From Achromobacter veterisilvae (GTDB taxonomy: Bacteria > Pseudomonadota > Gammaproteobacteria > Burkholderiales > Burkholderiaceae_B), in the NCBI RefSeq assembly GCF_900496975.1, contig NZ_UFQC01000006.1:62001-126000 (forward strand): DNA of 64,000 nt, given 5' to 3'. Below the pieces are notes generated by a model, which saw only the letters and a program-made list of their open reading frames with translations, had not been told where the DNA came from and searched no databases. A program made the translations under genes and the position numbers. Numbering within the stretch: position 1 is the first letter of the stretch; each line of letters begins with the position of its first letter. Shown here piece after piece: positions 9,162 through 17,851 of the stretch.

Positions 9162-11612
9162 ATGACTTTCCTCTTGAACCGTGGCGCGGCGCTCGTCGCC
9201 GGCGCCCTCGGCGCCTGCGCGCTGACGCAGCCCGCGATCGCACAGGATGCGGCCGCAGTCCCCGCCCAGCGGGCCGCCCAGTCCTACGACCTGCCCGCCG
9301 CGCCTTTGGCCGACACCCTGAGCCGGATCTCGCGGCACAGCGGCCGCACCATCTCGGCCAGCGCGGAACTCGTGTCGGGCAAGCAAGCGGCGCCGGTACG
9401 CGGCGCGCTCAGCGCCGAAGCCGCGGCGCGGCAGGCCCTGACGGGCACGGGACTGGAGCTGGTCGTGACGCCCGGCGGCGTGCTCAGCGTGCGGCCGCAG
9501 CCCGCCGCCGGCGCGGTGACCTCGCTGGAACCCGTGCTGGTGACGGCCAGCAACGCCATTCCCCCCAGCGAAGGCACCGGTTCCTATACCGTGCCGGAAT
9601 CCAGCTCGGCCACACGCATGCGCCTGTCGCTGCGGGAAACGCCCCAGTCGGTCAGCGTCATCACCCGGCAGCAGATGGACGACCAGGGCATCACCACCGT
9701 CGCCGGCGCGCTGGAGCAGACACCGGGGATCGCAGTCTCGCGCGCCAACTCGGAAGGCTACAGTTTCTATTCGCGCGGGTTCCAACTGCAGAATTTCCAG
9801 TTCGACGGCCTGCCCAGTCTGTCGAGCGACGGCGGCAACGTGCGCGACAACTACAGCATCACCAGTTCGGTCATCTATGACCGGGTGGAAATCCTGAAAG
9901 GCGCGACAGGCCTGGTCAATGGGGCCGGATACCCCTCGGGCGTCATCAACCTGATCCGCAAGCGCCCCACCCGCGAATTCCAGGGCAGCATCACCGCCGG
10001 CGCGGGCTCGTGGGACCAGTATCGCGGCGAACTCGATCTGGGCGGCTCGCTGGCCGAGAACGGCAGAATACGCGGAAGAATGGTGGCGGCGGTCAACGAC
10101 GCCAACAGCTTCATCGACTACACCAAAACGCGCGAAGACGTGCTCTATGGCATTGTCGAGGCCGACATCACCGCCCGCACAACGGCATCGTTCGGCATCG
10201 AATACCAGAAGAACAAAAACCACGCCTCGTCCAACATCCATCTACCGGCGTTCTACACCGACGGCACGCAAGCCAGCTTCCCGCGTTCGACCAATCCCGC
10301 CGATAAATGGACCTGGCGCACGCAGGAAACCACACGCTATTTCGCGGACGTCACGCACGACTTCGGCAATGACTGGCGATTGAAACTGGCGGCCGGCCAC
10401 CGCGGCTATCTGTCGCGCGAACTCATCGCGGGCATGGGCAGCTCATTCATCGACGTGGACACGCACGGCATCAGCCACAGCCTGGGCCAGGCCAGCCTGT
10501 TCGACACGGATTCGCGCGAGAACAGCATCGACGTGCAGGTGTCGGGCATGTTCTCGCTGCTGGGCCGCAAGCACGATCTGGTCTTCGGCTACAACGCCGC
10601 CCGCACACATTCGACCTCGTCACGGGATGATGGCCTGACCGACCTGCGGATACCCGACGCCTTCAACTGGGACAACAATGCGTTCAAGCCCTCGGTCTAC
10701 ACGCATGTGCTGGATTTCGACGTCGAGGTGTCCCAGAAAATCCTGTATGGCGCCACGGTGTTGCGCCCCACCGACCGCTTCGCGGTCATTCTGGGCGGCC
10801 GGCTAACCGACTACGGATGGACGCAGAAATCCGTCTTCAGCAGCGGATCGCGCGCCAGCTATGACACCGACGTGGACAACAAATTCATTCCCTATGCGGG
10901 CGTCACGTTTGACGTGGACGCCAACCATACGGTCTACGCCAGCTATACCGACGTATTCAAGCCCCAGGCCTTCAATTTCGACGCCAGCAACCGCCAACTG
11001 GATCCGCTGACGGGTAAAAGCTACGAGATCGGCGGCAAGGGCGAATACCTGGACGGCAAGCTGAACACCAGCATCGCCTTTTTCCAGCTCAAGCAGAACA
11101 ATGTGGCCGAGCTGGATCCCAGCGGGGCAACACTGCCCAACGGCAGCGTGGCTTACGTGGCGGTGCCCGGCGTGACCACGCGGGGGATCGAACTGGAGAT
11201 TTCGGGCGAACTGCTGCCCAATTGGCAGCTCCACGCCGGCTATACCTACAGCCGGTCGCGAAACCGCGCCGACGAACGGGTCAGCACCACCCAGCCCGAG
11301 CAGATGTTCAAACTGGCCACCACGTACCGCCTGCCCGGCGATTGGCATCGCTTGACGGTGGGCGGCAGTATGCTCTGGCAGAGCGGCACCTACTTCGCGC
11401 AAAGCGTCGACGGCGCAAGCCGCCGGTTCAGCCAGGACGGCTACGGCGTGCTGGGCCTGATGGCCGCCTATGACTTCAACAAGGACCTGCGGCTGACGGT
11501 GAACCTGAACAACGTGCTGGACAAGACCTACTACGCCGGCATGGGCAATTACAACTCCGTCTACTATGGCGCGCCGCGCAATGTGCTGGCGCAGTTGCGG
11601 TACAAGTTCTAG
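9162..11612 (+). CDS. TonB-dependent siderophore receptor with N-terminal signalling (STN) domain
   Basis: An 816-residue outer-membrane receptor. A signal peptide (MTFLLNRGAALVAGALGACALTQPAIAQ) is followed by an STN domain (about residues 43-110), which marks a transducer that talks to FecR, then the plug (about 150-270, RETPQSVSVITRQQMDDQG ... TPGIAV) and a 22-strand barrel ending in a C-terminal Phe (QLRYKF). The family is the FpvA/FhuE/FoxA-like ferric siderophore receptor group; which siderophore is bound cannot be read. It lies 103 bases after fecR and should depend on the local FecI-type sigma factor. Confidence 0.94.
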   Translation: MTFLLNRGAALVAGALGACALTQPAIAQDAAAVPAQRAAQSYDLPAAPLADTLSRISRHSGRTISASAELVSGKQAAPVRGALSAEAAARQALTGTGLELVVTPGGVLSVRPQPAAGAVTSLEPVLVTASNAIPPSEGTGSYTVPESSSATRMRLSLRETPQSVSVITRQQMDDQGITTVAGALEQTPGIAVSRANSEGYSFYSRGFQLQNFQFDGLPSLSSDGGNVRDNYSITSSVIYDRVEILKGATGLVNGAGYPSGVINLIRKRPTREFQGSITAGAGSWDQYRGELDLGGSLAENGRIRGRMVAAVNDANSFIDYTKTREDVLYGIVEADITARTTASFGIEYQKNKNHASSNIHLPAFYTDGTQASFPRSTNPADKWTWRTQETTRYFADVTHDFGNDWRLKLAAGHRGYLSRELIAGMGSSFIDVDTHGISHSLGQASLFDTDSRENSIDVQVSGMFSLLGRKHDLVFGYNAARTHSTSSRDDGLTDLRIPDAFNWDNNAFKPSVYTHVLDFDVEVSQKILYGATVLRPTDRFAVILGGRLTDYGWTQKSVFSSGSRASYDTDVDNKFIPYAGVTFDVDANHTVYASYTDVFKPQAFNFDASNRQLDPLTGKSYEIGGKGEYLDGKLNTSIAFFQLKQNNVAELDPSGATLPNGSVAYVAVPGVTTRGIELEISGELLPNWQLHAGYTYSRSRNRADERVSTTQPEQMFKLATTYRLPGDWHRLTVGGSMLWQSGTYFAQSVDGASRRFSQDGYGVLGLMAAYDFNKDLRLTVNLNNVLDKTYYAGMGNYNSVYYGAPRNVLAQLRYKF

Positions 11613-11639
11613 CAGGCGGCGGCCGGTATCGCGCCCCGG

Positions 11640-12218
11640 TCAGCGGCGCTGCCTGGCCGCGTCCGCCTCGCGGCGCAGCGAAGCGGCGTCGCCCCGCAAG
11701 GGCAGCACCAGCCTGCCCTGCCGGTCGATGGCGCCCCAGTCGCCGCCCACCACCATGGTGTGTTCGCCATCGGCGGTAGGTTGTATCCCGCATCGGGAAC
11801 AGACCACGGCGATACCGTCGATGAAGGGTTCCGCCCACTGGTAGGGCGTCGCGAGCGCCACGTTGAGCTGCTTGTCGTAGTAGGCCATCGTGCCGTCGGC
11901 CAGCCTGCCCCGGGCCAGGCCGGCCTCGAATTCGTCCGGGCCGTTGTCATAGGTGAGCACGGACGCGGAAGCGCCGTCGGCGCGCACCCAATGCCAGCCG
12001 CCGTCTGTCGCCACGGCAGACAGGCCGTCCTCGTAGAACGCCATTTTGCGCAGCACATCGGGATTGAACGCCAGCCCGCCGGCCTCGCGCCTGGCGCAAT
12101 GCGGCGCGCGCTCCAGCATCCCGCCCGCGCCTTTCTGGTTGTAGAAGCAAGGCAGATCGAAACCCGCCGGGCCGGTCACGGCAAGCAACAGCGCGGAGAA
12201 AAGTGTCGTCAGCGGCAT
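11640..12218 (-). CDS. Secreted WG-repeat-like hypothetical protein
   Basis: A 192-residue protein with a signal peptide-like start (MPLTTLFSALLLAVTGPAG) and repeated units of the kind KMAFYEDGLSAVATDGGWHWVRADG, PYQWAEPFIDGIAVV and VGGDWGAIDRQGRLVLP, which resemble WG repeats (beta-rich, G-[FLI]-ID-x-x-G). It contains several Cys (PCFYNQ, HCARRE, CSRCG) compatible with export and disulfides. It is convergent with the TonB receptor, 27 bases apart, and has no other partner. Function unknown; the ORF is credible because it has codon-position GC bias and a sensible signal sequence. Confidence 0.65.
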   Translation of the reverse strand: MPLTTLFSALLLAVTGPAGFDLPCFYNQKGAGGMLERAPHCARREAGGLAFNPDVLRKMAFYEDGLSAVATDGGWHWVRADGASASVLTYDNGPDEFEAGLARGRLADGTMAYYDKQLNVALATPYQWAEPFIDGIAVVCSRCGIQPTADGEHTMVVGGDWGAIDRQGRLVLPLRGDAASLRREADAARQRR

Positions 12219-12270
12219 GAGGACGATCCTAGCATGCGCTATTCGCGGGCCCGGCGCCTGGCAAATGGCA

Positions 12271-12297
12271 AGCAGCCCCGCCGGGCCGCTTTTTTTT
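12271..12297 (+). terminator. Plus-strand intrinsic terminator-like hairpin
   Basis: AGCAGCCC (12271-12278) pairs with GGGCCGCT (12283-12290) with one A-C mismatch around a 4-base loop and runs into eight T (12290-12297). Its orientation would stop plus-strand transcripts, yet the gene immediately upstream on that strand ends at 11612; it may end read-through from the receptor gene that runs antisense to the WG-repeat gene. Confidence 0.55.
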
Positions 12298-12299
12298 CC

Positions 12300-13280
12300 T
12301 CAGTTCGCCGTGGCGCCCGAGTCCTTGACGGCCTTGGCCCAGGCCGCGATCTCGCTCTGGATGAAGGCGCCGAACGCGGCGGTGTTCAGGCTGGAGGCCT
12401 GCGCGCCCTCTTCCATCAACCGCTGCTTGACGGCCGGCGCCGCCAGCGCGCCGCTCAGGGCCTCGTTCAACCTGGCCACGACGGCCTCCGGCGTGCCCGC
12501 GGGCGCGACGATGCCGTGCCAAGACACCGCCTGGAAGCCTGGCAGGCCGGATTCCGCCATGGTCGGGATCTCGGGCATCGCGGGCGAGCGCTGCGGCGAC
12601 GTCACCGCCAGCGCGCGCAGCGTGCCGGCCTTCACGTGCGGCAGCACGCCGGGAATCGTGGTGAACATGAAGTCGATCTGGCCGCCGATGAGGTCCGTGA
12701 TGGCGGGGCTGCCGCCCTTGTACGGCACGTGCGTGAATTCCAGTTTGGCGGCGCTCTTGAACATCTCGCCGGCCAGGTGGCCGGGCGTGCCCGCGCCCGC
12801 CGAACCCATGTTGGTCCGGTCGCCCTGCGATCGGATGTACGCGATCAGCTCCTGCACGTTCGCGGCCTGCACCGGCTTGCCCACCACCAGCACGTTGGGC
12901 ACCGTGGCCAGCAGCGTGACGGGGGTGAAGTCCTTCACCGCGTCGTACGAAATGCGCGAGTACAAGGACGGGTTGATGCCGTGCGTGCTGGCGGTGGCCA
13001 GCAGCAGCGTGTAGCCGTCGGGCGCGGACGTGGCCACCTGCTTGGCCGCGATGGTGCCGTTGGCGCCGCCCTTGTTGTCGATGACGATGGTCTGGCCCAG
13101 GGTCTTGGCGGCCTCGGCCGCCACCGTGCGCGCCAGGATGTCCGACGTGCCGCCGGCCGAATGCGGCACGACCAGCGTAATGGGCTTCGCGGGAAAGGAC
13201 TGCGCCTGGGCCGCCGGCAGCGCCGGCAGCAGACAGGCGGCCAGTGCGGCGCCGCCTCGGGGCGGCGTCCGGCCGGTCAA
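12300..13280 (-). CDS. Bug/TctC-type tripartite tricarboxylate receptor (tcu operon)
   Basis: A 326-residue periplasmic solute receptor of the Bug family. The signal peptide ends near LPALPAAQA, followed by the family start [23 protein letters not shown], then [22 protein letters not shown] and the [24 protein letters not shown] segment that lines the binding pocket. The start is a TTG overlapping the tcuB stop (TTGA), chosen because it gives a normal signal peptide and length; upstream frame is only an overlap with tcuB. It replaces the TcuC permease found in Salmonella, but no TctA/TctB genes are nearby, so transport needs a membrane partner encoded elsewhere. Confidence 0.88.
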   Translation of the reverse strand: MTGRTPPRGGAALAACLLPALPAAQAQSFPAKPITLVVPHSAGGTSDILARTVAAEAAKTLGQTIVIDNKGGANGTIAAKQVATSAPDGYTLLLATASTHGINPSLYSRISYDAVKDFTPVTLLATVPNVLVVGKPVQAANVQELIAYIRSQGDRTNMGSAGAGTPGHLAGEMFKSAAKLEFTHVPYKGGSPAITDLIGGQIDFMFTTIPGVLPHVKAGTLRALAVTSPQRSPAMPEIPTMAESGLPGFQAVSWHGIVAPAGTPEAVVARLNEALSGALAAPAVKQRLMEEGAQASSLNTAAFGAFIQSEIAAWAKAVKDSGATAN

Positions 13281-14494
13281 TCCGAGCCCAATTGCAGCTT
13301 GTTGGGCTGGCGTTTCTCTATCGACCACTTCAATAGCGCGGCGGACCGGTAGATGCCGTGGGCGAACTTTCCATAGGGCAAGGTCAGGAACAGCGCCATG
13401 ACCACGCCCAGGTGGATCGCCAGCAGCAGCGCCATCGCGCCGCCGTCGCGGCCGGCCAGCAGGGCCAGGCCCGTGGCGCTGGTCAGGAACAGCAGCACGA
13501 TGAAACCGCGGTCCATCGGCTTCTGCGCGGCGTCGCCCTGCAGCGGATGGCGCCTGAGGTTCAGCCACAGCAGGCCGGCCGGCCCGATCAGCAGCCCGAT
13601 GCCGCCCGCGGTGCCCAGCAGGACCGGCGCGCTCAGGAACGGATACGGCGCCTGCTGCCCCAGCAGGTAGTGGTACAGCGTCGCCACGCTGGTGGCCGCG
13701 AAACACAGCATGAAGCCGTAGAACGTGAAGTGGTGGAAGCGCCGGCGCCAGAGCGTGAACGCGTCGTCCGCGTTGTTGCAGCCCTTGCCGTGGCCGCCGT
13801 CCAGGTAGCGCAGGCGCAGGGCGTCGTGCGCAGCTTCGGCGACCGCCGCGCCGGACGCCGCCCCCGGGCTGACGTTGCGCCAGAAGCGCGTCACGCCGAC
13901 GCCCAGCGCCAGCACGGCGAAACCGAACACCGCCCCGAACATCAGCGCCAGCGTGTTGTGCGGGAACACCGCGTAGAAATTGCCCGCCATCGGCGCATGG
14001 AACAGCCCGCCGGCCATCAGCACCGCCAGGACCAGGAACAGCGCCAGGCCCGCGGCCGTGGCCAGGGACAGGGCCAGGCCGTTGCGCTTGTACAGCGTGC
14101 CCAGGGCGGCCGGCCAGGCGTAGTCGGTGTAGGTCTGCACGCGGACGCGGGCCATGGCCTGCGGCACGTTCACCGCGAACTCGTGCGGCGGCGCGTACTG
14201 ACAGGCATGCAGACAGGCGCCGCAGTTGTGGCACAGGTTGGCCAGGTAGTTGATGTCGGCCTTGCCGAATTCCAGCCGGCGGGTCATGGCGGGAAACACC
14301 GCGCAGAATCCTTCGCAGTACCGGCAGGCATTGCAGATCTGCATGACGCGCGCGACTTCCGCTTCGCCGTCCGTCAGCGCGGCGGACTGCGGCTTGGCGT
14401 TTCTGCCGTGCCAGTGAATGGTCTGCTCGGCCATGGCCGGCGCCGATTCCGAAAACGACTGCGCCTCGCGGGCCAGGGCTTCAAGCTGCTTCAT
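13277..14494 (-). CDS. tcuB: Tricarballylate utilisation protein TcuB (iron-sulfur membrane electron carrier)
   Basis: A 405-residue protein with two ferredoxin-like Cys clusters, [11 protein letters not shown] (about residues 54-64) and [13 protein letters not shown] (about 87-99), then several transmembrane helices with conserved His, as in TcuB/CitB proteins. It is known to reoxidise the FADH2 of TcuA and pass electrons to the quinone pool. The start overlaps the tcuA 3' end by 14 bases, and its stop overlaps the receptor start. Length agrees with the family. Confidence 0.92.
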   Translation of the reverse strand: MKQLEALAREAQSFSESAPAMAEQTIHWHGRNAKPQSAALTDGEAEVARVMQICNACRYCEGFCAVFPAMTRRLEFGKADINYLANLCHNCGACLHACQYAPPHEFAVNVPQAMARVRVQTYTDYAWPAALGTLYKRNGLALSLATAAGLALFLVLAVLMAGGLFHAPMAGNFYAVFPHNTLALMFGAVFGFAVLALGVGVTRFWRNVSPGAASGAAVAEAAHDALRLRYLDGGHGKGCNNADDAFTLWRRRFHHFTFYGFMLCFAATSVATLYHYLLGQQAPYPFLSAPVLLGTAGGIGLLIGPAGLLWLNLRRHPLQGDAAQKPMDRGFIVLLFLTSATGLALLAGRDGGAMALLLAIHLGVVMALFLTLPYGKFAHGIYRSAALLKWSIEKRQPNKLQLGSD

Positions 14495-15896
14495 GGAGTG
14501 CTCCGGCGGAGTGCTGGCGGCGCGCGGCGGCGGCGGCCCGGGTGCCGGCGATGCGGCCGAAGGCCGTGCCGATGGACATGCCCACGCCGGCGGTGTAGCC
14601 CTTGCCCAGCACGTTGCCCGCCATCATTTCGCCGGCGACGAACAGGTTGTCGCTCGGCATATCGTTGAAACGGACCGCGGCGGTGTCGTCCACCTTCAGG
14701 CCCAGATAGGTGAACGTGATGCCGGGACGCAAGGCGTAGCCGTAGAAGGGCGCGGTGTCTATCGGGCGAGCCCAGTGCGTCTTGGCCGGCGTCACGCCTT
14801 CGGTGTGGCAGTCATCCAGCGCGGTGTGGTCGAACGTGCCGACCCGACAGGACGCGTTGTAGCCGCCGATGGTGCGTTCGAAGGCGGCGGGGTCCAGGCC
14901 CAGCTTCTGCGCCAGTTCGGGCAGCGTGTCGGCCTGCACGCCCGGGAACACCGGCGGCATGAACCGGCCGACCGCCTTGGCGTCGATGATGGAATAGGCG
15001 ATCTGGCCCGGCTGCATGGCGGTCAGGCGCCCCCAGATGGCGTAGCGCTTGGGCCAGAAATCCTCGCCCTCGTCGTAGAAGCGCTCGGCGTCCCGGTTGA
15101 CCACCACGCCCAGCGACACGCAGTCGATGCGCGTGCAGATGCCGCCGTCGTAGAGCGGAGCGCGGGCGTCGATGGCCACGCAATGGGACTGGGAGGGATC
15201 GCCGATGCCGTCCGCGCCGGCGTCCAGCATGAACTTCAGCAGGACGCCCATGTTGTACCGGGTGCCCCGGATCAGGAAATTGTCGGCCGGCCATTCGCCG
15301 CGCTCGTTCTGGCCCCAGGCCTCTCGCAGCCATTCGCGGTTGGATTCGAAGCCGCCAGCGGCCAGCACACAGGCCCGCGCCTCGATGCGTTCGCCGCCGA
15401 TGCGCGCCGCCACGAAGCGGCTGCCGTCCAGTTCCAGCGAGTCGACCGGAGCGTTGTAGCGGACCCGCACGCCCAGCGCTTCGGCGCTGCGGTAGTAGGC
15501 GTTCACCAGCGCCTTGCCCCCGCCCATGAAAAAGGCGTTGGTGCGGGCCACGTGCAGCGCGCCGGACAGCGGCGGCTGGAAGTTCACGCCATGGCGGCGC
15601 ATCCAGTCGCGGCAGGTGGAGGATTCGCGGATGACCAGGCGCGCCAGGTGCTCGTTGGTCAGCCCGCCCGTCACCTTCAGCAGGTCCTGCCAGTATTCCT
15701 CTTCGGGGTAGGCGTCGACCAGCACGTCCTGCGGCGCATCGTGCATGCAGCGCAGATTGCGCGTGTGCTGCGAATTGCCGCCGCGCCATTCGCGCGGCGC
15801 CGCTTCCAGCAGCAGCACGCTGGCGCCCGCTTCGCGCGCCATCAGGGCCGCGCACAGCGCCGCGTTGCCCCCTCCTATCACCAAGACGTCGACCAT
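14481..15896 (-). CDS. tcuA: FAD-dependent tricarballylate dehydrogenase TcuA
   Basis: A 471-residue flavoprotein of the fumarate reductase/succinate dehydrogenase type. The N-terminal dinucleotide motif [19 protein letters not shown] and the C-terminal FAD loop [22 protein letters not shown] are clear. TcuA oxidises tricarballylate to cis-aconitate, which feeds the TCA cycle. Direct downstream overlap with tcuB and an upstream LysR gene in the same direction reproduce the tcuRAB arrangement. A different tricarboxylate or a 3-keto-steroid-like substrate is possible, but the tcuB partner makes tricarballylate-type chemistry most likely. Confidence 0.9.
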   Translation of the reverse strand: MVDVLVIGGGNAALCAALMAREAGASVLLLEAAPREWRGGNSQHTRNLRCMHDAPQDVLVDAYPEEEYWQDLLKVTGGLTNEHLARLVIRESSTCRDWMRRHGVNFQPPLSGALHVARTNAFFMGGGKALVNAYYRSAEALGVRVRYNAPVDSLELDGSRFVAARIGGERIEARACVLAAGGFESNREWLREAWGQNERGEWPADNFLIRGTRYNMGVLLKFMLDAGADGIGDPSQSHCVAIDARAPLYDGGICTRIDCVSLGVVVNRDAERFYDEGEDFWPKRYAIWGRLTAMQPGQIAYSIIDAKAVGRFMPPVFPGVQADTLPELAQKLGLDPAAFERTIGGYNASCRVGTFDHTALDDCHTEGVTPAKTHWARPIDTAPFYGYALRPGITFTYLGLKVDDTAAVRFNDMPSDNLFVAGEMMAGNVLGKGYTAGVGMSIGTAFGRIAGTRAAAAARRQHSAGALHEAA

Positions 15897-15973
15897 GCCA
15901 TTGTTCCCAATTCAAGGAACGGACTGTATCGGGCGGGGCGCCGTCCCGATATCAGCCAGGCGTCAACAGGTCT

Positions 15974-16900
15974 TCATGAATCGTGAAGGGTCACGACCGC
16001 CCACTTGCCCTCGCGCACCAGCGCGCGCGAGACGTCGGCCAGCACCAGGCGGGCCGCCAGCGCGGCGGGCGACAGTTCGTCCTCGGACAGGCTGGCCAGC
16101 AGATTGGGACGGAACAGGTGCGCGTCGTCGATGCGCGCCATGTGCAACTGGCCGGGCGCGATGCGCGCCATGGCCGAACTGGGCTGGATGGTGGCGACCT
16201 GGCCCGATTGCACCACGTCCATCAGCACCGGCAGGCCGTCCACCTCCACCGCCACCACGGGCGCCCGGCCCGACTGCAGGAAAGCGTTGTTCACCAGCGC
16301 GCGCAGCCCGTGCCGCCCGCTGGGCAGCACCAGGGGCAGATGCGCGATGGCGTCGATCCGCGTCGTGTCTCCGGCCGGCAGGCCCGGCATGTCCGGGCGG
16401 GCCAGCAGGAACAAGGGCTCGTCCAGCAGTGGCATCACGCTCCAGCGGCGCGCGGATTCCGCCTGGAACACGATCGCCAGGTCCAGTTGGCGGCCGTTGA
16501 GCATGTCGCTCAGGTGGCCGGACAGCGCCTCCACCAGGTGCAGGCGGATGTCCGGATAGCGCTCGTTCATGGCGCGCACGAACGGCGCGCCCAGGATCGC
16601 GGCCGTGGTGGACGGCAGGCCCACGCTGACGTGCCCGGCCAGGCGCGCCTGCTGCGCGGCCTGGACGGCGTCGTCGGCGTGGCGCAGCGCCAACTGCGCC
16701 TGCCGGAAGAAAGCCAGGCCCGCGTCGGTCGGCACCACGCCGCTGGCGCTGCGCTGCAGGAGCCGCGTCGAAAGCTCGCCCTCCAGCCGGCTGATCTGCT
16801 GGCTGAGCGCGGACGTCACCATGCCGATGGACTGCGCCGCGCGCCCGATGCTGCCGGCCTCGACGACGCGGACGAAATAGCGGAGCTGGCGGAGTTCCAT
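15974..16900 (-). CDS. LysR-type regulator of the tcu operon (TcuR-like)
   Basis: A 308-residue LysR protein with an N-terminal winged helix (MELRQLRYFVRVVEAGSIGRAAQSIGMVTSALSQQISRLEGEL) and a C-terminal effector domain from about residue 90. It lies 77 bases upstream of tcuA in the same direction, as tcuR does in Salmonella, so tricarballylate or citrate is the probable effector. No clear T-N11-A palindrome was found in the 77-base gap. Confidence 0.88.
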   Translation of the reverse strand: MELRQLRYFVRVVEAGSIGRAAQSIGMVTSALSQQISRLEGELSTRLLQRSASGVVPTDAGLAFFRQAQLALRHADDAVQAAQQARLAGHVSVGLPSTTAAILGAPFVRAMNERYPDIRLHLVEALSGHLSDMLNGRQLDLAIVFQAESARRWSVMPLLDEPLFLLARPDMPGLPAGDTTRIDAIAHLPLVLPSGRHGLRALVNNAFLQSGRAPVVAVEVDGLPVLMDVVQSGQVATIQPSSAMARIAPGQLHMARIDDAHLFRPNLLASLSEDELSPAALAARLVLADVSRALVREGKWAVVTLHDS

Positions 16901-16948
16901 GAGGGGCCCTGGCTTTCCTGAAGGAATGACAAGGCCGATTGTAGAGGC

Positions 16949-17851
16949 TCAGTAGCGCGCGTCCTTCGGCTTCTTGCCCTGCGGCCAGTCCTTGTCCTTG
17001 CCGGCGAAGTCCGGGCGCGGCATGTGGGTGAAGTACTCGGCCACGTCCACCGCGTCCTGGTCCGACAGCACGCCGCCCTCGCCCCAACTACCGTGCGTAT
17101 TCACGCCCATCGGCATGCTGTTGCGGATGAAGGCCGCGGCCTTGTAGGTGCGCGCCAGGCCCGCGCCGATATTGAAGGACTCGTCGCCCCACAAGGGCGG
17201 AAACGCGATATCGCCCGAGCGGTCCTTCTTGCCTTCGCCATTGGCGCCGTGGCAGGACGCGCATTGCGCGGCATACAGGCTCTTGCCGCGCACCGGATCG
17301 GGCACCAGCTTGGCGTCGATGGGCCAGGCGTTCTCGATCTGTACGCGGGCGCCGTGCGGCACGTCCTGGGCCAGCCACTTCATATAGGCGATCATCGCCT
17401 TCATCTCGGCCGAATCCTTCTCCAGCGGCTTGCCGTTCATCGAACGCATGAAGCAGCCATTGATGCGGTCTTCCAGCGTCACCACGCGGTTGGCGCGCGG
17501 ATTGAACTGCGGGAACGAGTTGACCGTATTGATGTACGGCGCGCCCATGGGCTTCTTGCCGCCCTGCACGTGACAGCTATTGCAATTCATGCTGGCGCCC
17601 GTGTTCTGCGGCAGCAGGCGGCGCGTCTCGGTCAGCAGGCGCTTGCCGTAGTCGATCTGGGCGGCGTTGGGCTCCTTGGCGATCAGGGTGTCCGACGGAA
17701 TCGTGTAGTCGGGCAGGCGCTTGCCGTCCTTGTCCAGCACCTGAAACGTCTTGCCGGCCGCCGGCGCGCCCTGCGCCGCCAACACGGCCGCGCCGCCGCC
17801 GAGGGATGCCGCCACGGCCAGCACTGCCGCAATCTTGAATCTTTTATTCAT
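16949..17851 (-). CDS. tsdA: TsdA-like diheme cytochrome c (putative thiosulfate dehydrogenase)
   Basis: A 300-residue exported cytochrome with signal peptide (residues 1-26) and two haem sites: Cys90-Cys93-His94 (CNSCH) and Cys197-Cys200-His201 (CASCH). Between them DRINGCFMRSMNGKPL places Cys133 about 40 residues after the first haem, matching the TsdA family, where a Cys is the axial ligand of the catalytic haem. TsdA joins two thiosulfates into tetrathionate and releases two electrons. The gene overlaps the end of the triheme cytochrome gene by 8 bases, so that protein is the natural electron partner. Assignment rests on the Cys-containing motif and haem spacing; a SoxA-like role is less likely. 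Confidence 0.8.
   Translation of the reverse strand: MNKRFKIAAVLAVAASLGGGAAVLAAQGAPAAGKTFQVLDKDGKRLPDYTIPSDTLIAKEPNAAQIDYGKRLLTETRRLLPQNTGASMNCNSCHVQGGKKPMGAPYINTVNSFPQFNPRANRVVTLEDRINGCFMRSMNGKPLEKDSAEMKAMIAYMKWLAQDVPHGARVQIENAWPIDAKLVPDPVRGKSLYAAQCASCHGANGEGKKDRSGDIAFPPLWGDESFNIGAGLARTYKAAAFIRNSMPMGVNTHGSWGEGGVLSDQDAVDVAEYFTHMPRPDFAGKDKDWPQGKKPKDARY

Noticed and set aside
13281-14234. N-terminal extension of the tcu Bug receptor to 644 residues
   Set aside because: The added part overlaps tcuB in another frame and has no receptor homology; a TTG start at 13280 gives a normal signal peptide.
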